Source: Panacagrimonas sp052386745
GTDB taxonomy: Bacteria > Pseudomonadota > Gammaproteobacteria > Nevskiales > Nevskiaceae
Direction: 5' to 3'
NCBI GenBank assembly: GCA_052386745.1
Contig: JBQTJW010000005.1
Location: forward strand, 1 to 64,000
DNA: 64,000 bases
A program made the translations under genes and the position numbers. This document shows positions 55,018 to 63,627 of the stretch, one piece after another (position 1 is the stretch's first letter; every line of letters starts with the position of its first letter). Below the pieces are notes generated by a model. That model had not been told where the DNA came from. It worked only from the letters and a program-made list of their open reading frames with translations, and ran no database searches.

Positions 55018-56195
55018 TGAATTCACCTGCGGTGCCGCTGGACGTGCGCGACGCGGAACATTCCGTGGGCGTGGTCACGCCGCGGCTGATCCCCATCGAG
55101 CAGCCGCTGAAGCTCGACTGCGGTCGGGTGCTCCCGCGCTTCGACCTCATGGTGGAAACCTACGGCACGCTGGACCGCGACGCCGCCAACGCCGTGCTGG
55201 TCTGCCATGCGCTGTCGGGCGACCACCACGCCGCCGGCTACCACGCTGCGGACGACAAGAAGACCGGCTGGTGGGACAACTGCATCGGTCCCGGCAAGCC
55301 CATCGACACCAGCCGTTTCTTCGTGGTCAGCCTCAACAACCTGGGCGGCTGCCGCGGATCCACCGGCCCCAATACCTTCAACCCGGAAACCGGGCGGGTG
55401 TGGGGTCCGGATTTCCCGCTGCTGACCGTGCGCGACTGGGTGCGCGCGCAGGCGCTACTGGCCGATGCGCTCGGCATCCGCCAATGGGCGGCGGCCATCG
55501 GCGGCTCGCTCGGCGGCATGCAGGTGATGCAGTGGACCATCGACCTGCCCGAGCGCGTGCGCAATGCCTGCGTCATCGCCGCCGCGCCCAAGCTGTCGGC
55601 ACAGAACATCGCCTTCAACGAGATTGCTCGGCAGGCCATCCTGACCGACCCCGAGTTCTACGGCGGCCGCTTCTACGAACACAAGGCCGTGCCGTCGCGC
55701 GGGCTCAAGCTGGCGCGCATGCTCGGGCACATCACGTATCTTTCGGACGCCGCGATGCGCCGGCGCTTCGGCTCGGAGCTGAAGCTGGCGGCGCCCTCGT
55801 TCAACTTCGACGTGGAATTCGAGGTGGAAAGCTACCTGCGCCATCAGGGCCAGAGCTTCGTCGACCGCTTCGACGCCAACACCTACCTCATCATGACCAA
55901 GGCGCTGGATTACTTCGATCCGGCGCGCGACTTCGGCGACTCGCTGCCCGAGGCGCTGCGCCGCGCCCGCGCGCGCTTCCTGGTCATTGCCTTTTCCAGC
56001 GACTGGCGCTTTTCGCCGGCGCGCTCGCGCGAGATCGTCAAGGCGCTGGTGGAAGCGGACCGCGACGTGAGCTACGCGCTGATCGAGTCCCAGCTGGGCC
56101 ACGACGACTTCCTGATGCCCATTCCCGACTACCACCGGGTGCTGGGTGGCTATCTTTCGCGCATCGCCGACGAGATCGACGGAGGCCGCCCGTGA
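55017..56195 (+). CDS. metX: Homoserine O-acyltransferase (MetX)
   Basis: This enzyme activates homoserine for methionine synthesis using succinyl- or acetyl-CoA. The 392-residue alpha/beta-hydrolase-fold enzyme has Ser164 in GGSLGG, Asp in FSSDWRFSP and His in LGHDDFL, with CHALSGDHHAAG near residue 63. In gammaproteobacteria that carry metX-metW the donor is usually succinyl-CoA; I cannot prove it from sequence alone. It overlaps metW by 4 bp (GTGA). Confidence 0.94.
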   Translation: MNSPAVPLDVRDAEHSVGVVTPRLIPIEQPLKLDCGRVLPRFDLMVETYGTLDRDAANAVLVCHALSGDHHAAGYHAADDKKTGWWDNCIGPGKPIDTSRFFVVSLNNLGGCRGSTGPNTFNPETGRVWGPDFPLLTVRDWVRAQALLADALGIRQWAAAIGGSLGGMQVMQWTIDLPERVRNACVIAAAPKLSAQNIAFNEIARQAILTDPEFYGGRFYEHKAVPSRGLKLARMLGHITYLSDAAMRRRFGSELKLAAPSFNFDVEFEVESYLRHQGQSFVDRFDANTYLIMTKALDYFDPARDFGDSLPEALRRARARFLVIAFSSDWRFSPARSREIVKALVEADRDVSYALIESQLGHDDFLMPIPDYHRVLGGYLSRIADEIDGGRP

Positions 56196-56815
56196 CGCCG
56201 CCGGCCCTGCAGGATGGCGCGCTGCGCCCGGATCTTGCCGTCATCAGCGAGTGGGTCGAGCCCGGCTGCCGCATCCTCGACCTGGGCTGCGGCGATGGCG
56301 CGCTGCTGGACCACCTGGCCCGCACCCGCAACGTGCGCGGCTACGGGCTGGAGATCGATCCGGCCAAGCTCGCCGCCTGCATCGCGCGCGGCGTCAACGT
56401 GATCCAGGCCGACGTCGACGACGGCCTCAAGGATTTCGGCACCGACTCGTTCGACTACGTGGTGCTCACGCAGACGCTCCAGGCGCTGGTGCGGCCGGAT
56501 CACGCGCTCACCGAAATCCTGCGCGTGGGTCGGCGCGCCATCGTCACCTTTCCCAATTTCGGCCACTGGCGCGTGCGCGCGCAGATGCTGCGCGGACGCA
56601 TGCCGCTCACCCCTGCCCTGCCGGATGCCTGGTACGACTCGCCCAACATCCACCTGTGCACGGTGCGCGACTTCGAGGACCTGTGCCGACGGAACCACTG
56701 GGCCTGCCTGAAACGGAGCCTGCTCGACCGCGCCCACCATCGCGGCGCCAGCATTGGGCTGATGCCCAACCTCATGGCCGAGCTTGCGCTGTACATGCTC
56801 GAAGACGACAACTGA
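56192..56815 (+). CDS. metW: MetW, methionine-pathway methyltransferase-like partner
   Basis: A 207-residue class I SAM-methyltransferase fold protein with ILDLGCGDGALLDHL and GLEIDPAKLAACIARGVNVIQADVDDGL. It is encoded with metX in many bacteria and is reported to be required with MetX for homoserine acylation. The GTG start at 56192 overlaps the metX stop. The next gene is convergent, 72 bp away. Confidence 0.94.
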   Translation: MTPPALQDGALRPDLAVISEWVEPGCRILDLGCGDGALLDHLARTRNVRGYGLEIDPAKLAACIARGVNVIQADVDDGLKDFGTDSFDYVVLTQTLQALVRPDHALTEILRVGRRAIVTFPNFGHWRVRAQMLRGRMPLTPALPDAWYDSPNIHLCTVRDFEDLCRRNHWACLKRSLLDRAHHRGASIGLMPNLMAELALYMLEDDN

Positions 56816-56886
56816 GTCGCGGCGCTTCTGGCCCGGCGGTCCCCATCAGCAGGTACAAGCGGCCGGCGTGATTGCCGGACCTGCGG

Positions 56887-58239
56887 TCACGCCTTGCGGG
56901 CGCTCCGGGCTTTCGACAGCAGCCGGGCCTGCGCCTCGACCTGCGCGATCAGCTCACGCGTGCGCAGGCCACGCGCAAGCGCCGACCAGGACTGCGCCAC
57001 CATCACGCGCCACAGGTCCACCAGTTTCTGATGCCTGGGCTGGAGGTGCTGCTGAAGACCGAGCACGATGACCGCGACGTTGTGCTCACGCGCCACGAGC
57101 GGCAGCAGCAGGATCCCCGGGGTATCGGCCCTCACCACCGCCGTCGAGACCTTCCCCACGCCCGCGGTCAGCACGCGCGCAACGGCGCGCCGCCCGGTGA
57201 GGCAGGTGCCGATGGGCTCTTCGTCCAGCTGGTACTGCTGGCGAATGGTGGAGGGGTCTGCCACACCGCGGCTGGCACATAGCACCAGCGCCTGCGCGCG
57301 CTCGTCGAACCGGTAGGCAATTGCGTAATGGACCTGCAGGACCGCGCACATCTCCCGCAGCACCACCTCTGCGAACTCCGTTTCGTTCTGGCAGGGCAGC
57401 GTTGCGGCAGTCATCACGTCCATCCGGGTCATGACCCATTCGCGGTCTTGGTCGCCGGCGTGCAGTTGGCGCAGACGCTCGAACCCCTCGGCGAGCGTAC
57501 CGGCCTCGTCGGCGCGATGCAGGTGCGGAACGTCCACCGGGGCGCCGCGCTCCATCTCGGAGATCACTCCGGAAAAGTCGAGCAGCGGTTTGGCAAGGTC
57601 ACGCTTCAGCCGGGATGCCGCCACGAGCGTTGCGGCGGGGACCAGCAGCAGCAAAGCGACGATGAGGCGGTTGGTCAGCAACTGGAGTCGCCGGGCACGC
57701 GCCGCCTGCACCTCCAGCGGGCGGGCCACTTCGAAGCGCAGCCCGTTCAATTGCTGTTGCAGCGAACCCATCAGGCGCACGTCCGCGGTGACCAGGTTCC
57801 GTCGCTGCGGCGCACTGGTTTCGGCGATCGAAACCCGCGCCGGACCGGTCTCGGTCCGCCACTGGTAGATCAGGTTGCGGATGGGCTGGATGTTTCTTCG
57901 AGCCTCGGCATCGAGCTCCGGCAGGGTTAGCAGTTCGCGCGCGCGCGCATCGAAATCGTCGTTGCTGAAGCGCCCTTCCCGGATCGGGGCGGCGACGCCC
58001 GTGAGAAGAACCGCGTGCAGCTCGCCCTGTTGGGCCAGCAGCTCGACTGCGATCTGGTCGATCAGGGCGACGGCCGCTCGGAAACTGGCCGATGCGAGCC
58101 GCGTCTGCATGGCTTCGCGCTGCACCATCAGCAGCGCCACGCAACCCGCAAGCAGGATCAGCACGGCCGGCAGCAGCTCCAGCAGCACGCGCGTTCCCGC
58201 AGACGCGAAGCCTGCGCGCCTGCGGGACTTGCCGTTCAT
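56887..58239 (-). CDS. Membrane receptor with HAMP and GAF domains, no output domain
   Basis: A 450-residue protein: TM1 about 18-38, a helical periplasmic region (about 40-185, four-helix-like), TM2 about 190-208, a HAMP (about 209-262) and a GAF domain (about 285-425). It ends in a basic helix (LIAQVEAQARLLSKARSARKA) without kinase, cyclase or GGDEF modules. It may act through a partner, or the downstream domain was lost. ATG 58237-58239 overlaps the TerB gene stop (ATGA), so the two are cotranscribed. Confidence 0.8.
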   Translation of the reverse strand: MNGKSRRRAGFASAGTRVLLELLPAVLILLAGCVALLMVQREAMQTRLASASFRAAVALIDQIAVELLAQQGELHAVLLTGVAAPIREGRFSNDDFDARARELLTLPELDAEARRNIQPIRNLIYQWRTETGPARVSIAETSAPQRRNLVTADVRLMGSLQQQLNGLRFEVARPLEVQAARARRLQLLTNRLIVALLLLVPAATLVAASRLKRDLAKPLLDFSGVISEMERGAPVDVPHLHRADEAGTLAEGFERLRQLHAGDQDREWVMTRMDVMTAATLPCQNETEFAEVVLREMCAVLQVHYAIAYRFDERAQALVLCASRGVADPSTIRQQYQLDEEPIGTCLTGRRAVARVLTAGVGKVSTAVVRADTPGILLLPLVAREHNVAVIVLGLQQHLQPRHQKLVDLWRVMVAQSWSALARGLRTRELIAQVEAQARLLSKARSARKA

Positions 58240-58676
58240 GCGGGGGGGTTGGCCTGGACTTCGAGCTTGGTTCGGATGAAGTCGGCATGCGGAATGTGCA
58301 GCAGGTCGGACAGCTTGCGCAGGAGATGTTCCTCGTGCACATCGATGCGCCCGTCCGCATGGGCAACGCGCCACAGCCAGCCCATCAGCTCGCGCTTTTC
58401 GGTGGCCGACATCTCGGCGTTCAGGCGACTGATGGGGCCATGCAAGGACACCGTGTCGCGCGCCGCGCGGCCCGCATCGCCCAGCAGGCGATCCAGCTCC
58501 GCAGGCGCCACGGCCAGGTGCCCGGTCAGCAGGCCGCGCACCTCGTCGATCTCCACCGCGCTGTGTTCGAAGTCGGCGCGCGCGCATTCGAGCAGCAGGA
58601 TGGCAATGGCGATGTCACGCGGCGGATGGGCCTCGCCCACCGGGGATTCGAGACGGGACAACCAGCGCTTCCACAT
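58236..58676 (-). CDS. TerB-family protein
   Basis: A 146-residue all-helical protein with the TerB pattern (RDIAIAILLLECARADFEHSAVEIDEV, HADGRIDVHEEHLLRKLSDLL; acidic metal-type residues in DGRIDVHEE). TerB folds appear in tellurite and stress-related proteins and as the helical domain of DjlA. Function here is unknown. It is the first gene of a two-gene transcript with the GAF receptor. Confidence 0.82.
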   Translation of the reverse strand: MWKRWLSRLESPVGEAHPPRDIAIAILLLECARADFEHSAVEIDEVRGLLTGHLAVAPAELDRLLGDAGRAARDTVSLHGPISRLNAEMSATEKRELMGWLWRVAHADGRIDVHEEHLLRKLSDLLHIPHADFIRTKLEVQANPPA

Positions 58677-58696
58677 GAGCCGTCAGACTCCCCGCC

Positions 58697-59419
58697 CTAG
58701 AACGCAAAACCGATCCGCAGATTGAAGGCGTCCCGGTCGCCGACCCGTTCGTACTCGGGCGTGATGCCGAACAGCGCGGACAGCCGCAGGCCGATGAACA
58801 ACCGGGTCTTGGCAACGTCTTCGTCGCGCAGGTCCAGGTCCGGCCCGGGTTCGAACTGGTTCCACACATAGCCGGCGCCGGCGTACGGGGTCAGCGGCCC
58901 GAACCCTTTCGAGATGGAAAGATCCAGGCCGTAGGAGTCGTAGTCGAGTTCATCCACGCCGTTGAGCTTGGAGTAGCTGCCCCGCAGGCCGATCGCCGGA
59001 GTGGCGACACTGCCGTCGAGCAGCGCGTAGCGCACCTCGGCGCCGAACACCTGGGCGTCCAGATCCGGGACCCAGGAATAGCTCACGCCGACGTCGAGTC
59101 CCAGCGGCAAGCCCTTCTGGGCGATGATGCCGATGGCCGCGATTCCGTCCGGGTCCTCGCCGGTGAGACGCTCCCAGGCGTTGCTGTCATCGGTTGGCGC
59201 GTAGGTGGCAAACGTGCCGATGGCGAACCCGGTGATGCCGCCGGCTTCGGCTGGCGAGACGGATTTGGCGTTGAGCAGGGCCGAAAGATCCTCGGCAACG
59301 GACCGGAAGTCCGCCTGCTGCGGATCGTCGGAAAAATCCAGATCGAAGTCGAAAGCGGATGCGGGCGACGACAAGGCAGCGAGGACCATGACAGCGGGCA
59401 AAGGCATAGCAGATCGCAT
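58697..59419 (-). CDS. Outer-membrane beta-barrel protein
   Basis: A 240-residue protein with a Sec signal (LPAVMVLAALSSPASA|FDFD) followed by eight or so amphipathic strands (e.g. ALLDGSVATPAIGLRGSYSK, DYDSYGLDLSISKGF) and a C-terminal Phe (RIGFAF), the outer-membrane BAM recognition end. It looks like an OmpW/OprF-size barrel of unknown family. ATG is preceded by GGAG. It is separated from the TerB operon by 20 bp on the same strand. Confidence 0.8.
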   Translation of the reverse strand: MRSAMPLPAVMVLAALSSPASAFDFDLDFSDDPQQADFRSVAEDLSALLNAKSVSPAEAGGITGFAIGTFATYAPTDDSNAWERLTGEDPDGIAAIGIIAQKGLPLGLDVGVSYSWVPDLDAQVFGAEVRYALLDGSVATPAIGLRGSYSKLNGVDELDYDSYGLDLSISKGFGPLTPYAGAGYVWNQFEPGPDLDLRDEDVAKTRLFIGLRLSALFGITPEYERVGDRDAFNLRIGFAF

Positions 59420-59509
59420 GGGGGGCTCCGTCTATTTATGTGGTGTGGCGGCCGACAGTTTACGGGCTCGAACCTCGAGCGCAGGGCCTTCACGCGACCC
59501 GGCAGGCGC

Positions 59510-60187
59510 TCAGTCCTCGCCGCTGGCCGGCCACTCCCGGGCCAGAAACGGGAGGACCGTGTCCCGCACGTCGTCCAGGCGCCCATGAAAAAAATGCCCG
59601 GCGCCATCGACCAGGACCTGTTCCGGTGCGGGGTCGTAGGTGTCGAGCGTTTCACGGGATTCATCGAAGGGAACCACCTCGTCGTCGCGCGAGTGCAGCG
59701 TGATCCAGGGGCAGCCGGGATGAAGCGGCTTGGGGGCGTCTCCGAAATACCGTCCGAAAGGCGGGGCGATGCTGACCAGCGCCGCCGGCCGGACGCGCGC
59801 TGCGGCGTTCAGACTCACAAACGCCCCGAAGGAGAAACCCGCCAGCAGGAGCGGGGCATCACGGCGCTGTGTACGCAGCCAGTCCACAACGGTCACGCAG
59901 TCATCGGTCTCGCCGCGCGCCGAGTCGTGACCACCCTGGCTCTTGCCGACGCCCCGGAAGTTGAAGCGCACGGCAGCGAGTCCGAACGCGAGCGCGGCAG
60001 ACGCCAGCGTATACGTCACCTTGTTGCTCAGGGCGCCGCCGTAAAGCGGGTGCGGATGGCAGATCACGGCGATGCCTCGCGGCGCCGCCCGCGGCATGGC
60101 GACTACGCATTCGATATGCCCTGCCGCGCCATCGATGACGCCCTGCACGGCATGCCCGGGCGCCGGCAGCCCGTCGAGCGCGCTCAC
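59510..60187 (-). CDS. Alpha/beta hydrolase, HPHP type
   Basis: A 225-residue serine hydrolase of the group with HPHPLYGG near residue 44 (oxyanion/strand motif), nucleophile Ser in GFSFGA, Asp in SRDDEVVP and His in GAGHFFHG. The start is GTG 60185-60187, overlapping the SH3 gene stop (GTGA). Possibly a thioesterase or dienelactone-hydrolase-like enzyme; substrate unknown. Confidence 0.84.
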   Translation of the reverse strand: MSALDGLPAPGHAVQGVIDGAAGHIECVVAMPRAAPRGIAVICHPHPLYGGALSNKVTYTLASAALAFGLAAVRFNFRGVGKSQGGHDSARGETDDCVTVVDWLRTQRRDAPLLLAGFSFGAFVSLNAAARVRPAALVSIAPPFGRYFGDAPKPLHPGCPWITLHSRDDEVVPFDESRETLDTYDPAPEQVLVDGAGHFFHGRLDDVRDTVLPFLAREWPASGED

Positions 60188-60768
60188 GGGAAATCGTCTC
60201 GCTGCCGCCGACGGGAACGGAACATCATCGAGGCCACCAGGCCCGACAACAGTCCCGCGATGAACAGCCCGGCGCTGGTGGCAAGGTCAATGGCATTGGT
60301 AGGCGCAACGAGTGAGGCCTGCTCGGCGCCGGGGAGTTCCTCCCCGGGAGCAGGCTCCCCGGCACCATCAGCCCGGCGCAGGCGGGTGTTCTCCGACTTC
60401 AGCTTGCGCGCCAGTTCCTGCTGCCTGGCGAGTTCCGCCTCCACTTTCGCAAGCCGCTCCCTGGCGCCCGGCTCGCTGGCCAGGTAACGCGCCAGAACCC
60501 ATCCTTCGCGACCGGCCTGGGTGCGCACCCGGGAATAGCCGCTGGCCGTGTCGTTCTCCAGCAGTTCGACCCGGGTTCCCGCCTGCAGCAGCCCGGCGAC
60601 AGGCGCAGCCAGGCCCTTGCTTTCACGCAGGGTAATCACGGTTTCGTCGCTGATGTAGCGCACGTCCGACGCCGGGTCCTCCGCCGGCGCCGCGTTCATA
60701 CATATGAAGAGCGCGAACGTCAGACAGGCCTTCACCAGAGGCAGGACCAGGGGCTTTTTCGGGACCAT
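60184..60768 (-). CDS. Bacterial SH3-domain protein (TIGR04211-like), membrane-anchored
   Basis: A 194-residue protein from ATG 60766-60768: signal/anchor (about 8-30), an SH3b domain (about 38-100: YISDETVITLRESKG, GREGWVLARYL), a coiled-coil (about 108-135: ERLAKVEAELARQQELARKLKSENTRLRR), then a Pro/Glu linker and a C-terminal TM (about 163-185) with a basic tail. This matches the periplasmic SH3 proteins often next to hydrolase or peptidoglycan genes. It overlaps the hydrolase by 4 bp. Confidence 0.85.
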   Translation of the reverse strand: MVPKKPLVLPLVKACLTFALFICMNAAPAEDPASDVRYISDETVITLRESKGLAAPVAGLLQAGTRVELLENDTASGYSRVRTQAGREGWVLARYLASEPGARERLAKVEAELARQQELARKLKSENTRLRRADGAGEPAPGEELPGAEQASLVAPTNAIDLATSAGLFIAGLLSGLVASMMFRSRRRQRDDFP

Positions 60769-60860
60769 TTGGCGAAGTCTAGCCAAAGTCGTCCCCCTTG
60801 CTGTTTGGCGCCGAAGCGGCGAGCCTTGGACCCTGTTTCGCCCCCTTGCGTGAACCTCCA

Positions 60861-62549
60861 ATGTCCCGAAACTGGGCCGATGGGCTGCGCCCTTCCCTGA
60901 GCCTCGACCTTCGCAGCCTGGCCGTGCTCCGCGCCGGGCTGGGGCTGACGCTGCTGGTCGATGCCCTGAACCAGCTGGGGTCCGCGACGCTGCTGTACGG
61001 CGACGCCGGCCTGCTGCCACGCGGTGACGCGGTGGCGTTGCTGGAGACCGGGCAATGGTCGCTGCACCTGGTGAACGGATCGACCCTGTATGTGGCCCTG
61101 CTGTGCCTGATCCAGGCCCTGGCCGCGGGTGCGCTGTGCCTGGGCTGGCGGACCCGCGCCGCGACGCTCATCTGCTGGTTGCTCGCGGTCTCGGCGACTG
61201 CGCGCAATCCGCTGGCCGCGACTCCGGGCGACGCCTACGCCATCGCCCTGCTGACCTGGGGCCTGCTGCTGCCATGGGGGGCACGATGGAGTGTCGACGG
61301 CGCCCTGCGTCGCGACACTTCGGCAGGCGAAGCTCACTTTTCCGCTGCCGGCGCCGCGATGCTTCTCCAGGTGCTGGCCCTTCCGTTGCTCGGCGCGCTG
61401 CTGGAAGCCCGGCCGGGCAACGCGACAGCACTGGCGGAAATCGCACCGCATCCCCTGCTCGGAACCCTCCTGGTGTGCCTGATGGGCGCCATCGCCCCGC
61501 TGGCGCTCGTGCCGGTGGAACATGCACTGCCGCGACGCCTGGCGCTGCTCGGCTACCTGTGCGTCGCACCGACGGCTTTCGTGGTGGGATCGCCCGGTAC
61601 CCTGCCCTGGCTGGGCCTGCTCTCCGCCGCGGTGCTGATCGACCCCGGCTTGTGGGCGCAGCTCTCGCCGCGTCGGGATCTGCGCGTCTACGTGGGGCGC
61701 GAGGACGCCGGTACGCCGCTTGGGCTTCGGATACTCCTGGAATTTCTCTGCCTTCCCGCAGATTCCGTGCGTGCACTCCAGGAAAGCCCGCGCGCCGCCC
61801 GCATCACGCAGAACGAAGTGCGCCTGCTTGTCATCGACGAGCAGGACGCCGCTCACCTGGACGGCGACGCGCTCCGCATCATCCTGAAGTCCTCGCCGCT
61901 GCTGCGCCCCCTGCGCTGGATCGCAGCCCATCCGGCACTCGCGCCCGCACATGCCCGGCTTCTGAAGATCTTGCTGAGTCCGGGATCCGCGCAAGGCACG
62001 ACGGTGGAGGCGCGTGGCTGCGAAGCGATGGGCAGCCGTTCCCGCGCGCTTCAGTGCGGGGTGGCGGTGGTCGGCGTGCTGAGCCTGTGCTGGCAGCTGG
62101 CGGCCACCGGCGCTCTGCCACCCGCGGTGCAGGGCCTGGCTGCGATACCGTTGCAGCCGCTGGGATTGGCCCGGTCATGGACCTGGTTCGAGCGCGGACC
62201 GCAACGTGACGAGCAGTGGCTGGTGGTGGCTGCAGAACGGATCGACGGGCAGTTCATCGATGCGTTCGCGCCGCCGGCCGAGGCCAGCCCTGGCGGACCT
62301 CGTTTCGATGCATCGCAGCCTCCCCTGCTCGACGGCCTGCGTGGTCGCTACTACGAACTGCGACTGGCCGACCCCGCCAACGCGCACGCACGCGCCGCAC
62401 TGGCACGGCGCGCGTGCACGCGACATGGCGGGTCGCTCACCCGCGTGCGCCTCGTCCTCATGGTGCGCGCGCCGGGTCATGCCGGCGCCGAGCAGCGGGT
62501 CCTGGCCCGATACGAGTGCGCTTCCCTCCAGTCCATCGCGGAACCCTGA
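60861..62549 (+). CDS. HTTM-domain membrane protein with cysteine-free DCC-like C-terminal part
   Basis: A 562-residue protein from ATG 60861. Residues about 15-265 form the HTTM (vitamin-K carboxylase-like) membrane domain with about six helices (LDLRSLAVLRAGLGLTLLVDAL, GSATLLYGDAGLLPRGD, WRTRAATLICWLL). Residues about 274-385 (RVYVGREDAGTPLGLRILLEF...RIILKSSPLLRPLRW) align with the DCC thioredoxin-like family, but its DCxxC motif is absent (GREDAGTPL instead). A final ~150 residues include another hydrophobic helix and a soluble end. Redox activity is not expected. Its biological role is unknown. tatD follows by 7 bp. Confidence 0.75.
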   Translation: MSRNWADGLRPSLSLDLRSLAVLRAGLGLTLLVDALNQLGSATLLYGDAGLLPRGDAVALLETGQWSLHLVNGSTLYVALLCLIQALAAGALCLGWRTRAATLICWLLAVSATARNPLAATPGDAYAIALLTWGLLLPWGARWSVDGALRRDTSAGEAHFSAAGAAMLLQVLALPLLGALLEARPGNATALAEIAPHPLLGTLLVCLMGAIAPLALVPVEHALPRRLALLGYLCVAPTAFVVGSPGTLPWLGLLSAAVLIDPGLWAQLSPRRDLRVYVGREDAGTPLGLRILLEFLCLPADSVRALQESPRAARITQNEVRLLVIDEQDAAHLDGDALRIILKSSPLLRPLRWIAAHPALAPAHARLLKILLSPGSAQGTTVEARGCEAMGSRSRALQCGVAVVGVLSLCWQLAATGALPPAVQGLAAIPLQPLGLARSWTWFERGPQRDEQWLVVAAERIDGQFIDAFAPPAEASPGGPRFDASQPPLLDGLRGRYYELRLADPANAHARAALARRACTRHGGSLTRVRLVLMVRAPGHAGAEQRVLARYECASLQSIAEP

Positions 62550-62556
62550 GCGGCAC

Positions 62557-63399
62557 ATGATCGACATCGGCGCCAACCTGGCACACGAGAGCTTCGATGC
62601 CGATCGCGCGGCCGTGCTCGAACGCGCCTGGTCTGCGGGCCTGGAAGCCATCATCATCACCGGCAGTTCCATGCCCGGCAGCGCGCGCGCGCTGGAACTG
62701 GCGCGGGAACATCCCGGCCGCCTGTTCGCCACGGCCGGCCTGCACCCGCACCATGCCGACGAGTGGAGCCTCGCATGCGCGGCACAGATCCGCAGGCTCG
62801 CGCAGGACCCGCAGCTGGTATCCCTTGGAGAATGCGGGCTCGATTATTTTCGCGACCTGTCGCCGCGTGCCGCCCAGCGACTGGCATTCACGGCGCAGCT
62901 GGAGCTCGCGGCAGAACTCGGCAAGCCGCTGTTCCTGCATCAGCGCAATGCGCACGCCGATTTTGTCGCCATCCTGAGGGAATACCGACCCCTGCTCGGA
63001 CGGGTGTGCGTGCACTGCTTCACCGATACGGCCCAGGCCGCGTCGGACTACATCGACCTGGACTGCCACATCGGCATCACCGGCTGGATCTGCGACGAAC
63101 GTCGCGGTCGACACCTGCTGGAGATCGTCCCCACGATTCCGTCCACGCGCCTGCTGGTGGAAACCGATGCCCCCTACCTGCTTCCGCGGGGGCTTCCCAA
63201 ATCAAGGATGCCGCGCGACGGCCGGCGCAACGAGCCCGCCTACCTGCCTGCCGTCATCGAAACGATTGCCCGTGCCTTAGGCCAGTCTGCCGCCGAGGTG
63301 GCGCTCACGACCACGGCGAACGCACGCGCCTTCTTCAATCTGGGCGAACCGGGATCATTCTCGTCGGGGGAGAAAAGCCAGGAGCCGGGCCTCAATTGA
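62557..63399 (+). CDS. tatD: TatD-type metal-dependent DNase
   Basis: A 280-residue TIM-barrel deoxyribonuclease. It matches E. coli TatD itself rather than YcfH/YjjV: the N-terminus is DIGANLAHESF (no HxH), followed by ITGSSMPGS, AGLHPHHADEWS, SLGECGLDYFRD, VHCFTDT, GWICDERRG and ETDAPYLLPR. The C-terminal ~15 residues are extra. It is cotranscribed with the HTTM gene. The 228-bp space after it holds a short imperfect tandem (GATCGTCGCC) and no gene. Confidence 0.93.
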   Translation: MIDIGANLAHESFDADRAAVLERAWSAGLEAIIITGSSMPGSARALELAREHPGRLFATAGLHPHHADEWSLACAAQIRRLAQDPQLVSLGECGLDYFRDLSPRAAQRLAFTAQLELAAELGKPLFLHQRNAHADFVAILREYRPLLGRVCVHCFTDTAQAASDYIDLDCHIGITGWICDERRGRHLLEIVPTIPSTRLLVETDAPYLLPRGLPKSRMPRDGRRNEPAYLPAVIETIARALGQSAAEVALTTTANARAFFNLGEPGSFSSGEKSQEPGLN

Positions 63400-63627
63400 T
63401 CGCAGTCGTGACCCAAGGGGGCGAGACAAGGCATTTGCGTGCAATGCGGGTGGCTCGCAGATAAGCCGATCGTCGCCGATCGTCGCCGATCGCCCACGCC
63501 GCCGGGCCCGCTTGAGCCACAGCCGCTCCGAATCACGATCGACCGGAAGGCTTGTGTCCCATTGCGTGAGCTGCCGTGATGACGTCGGGCCACGGCGGTC
63601 GCACCACGTTCAGCGCTGCGCATGAAG

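Noticed and set aside
63468..63495. Tandem GATCGTCGCC-like repeat after tatD
   Set aside because: Three imperfect units only; too short to call a functional repeat.
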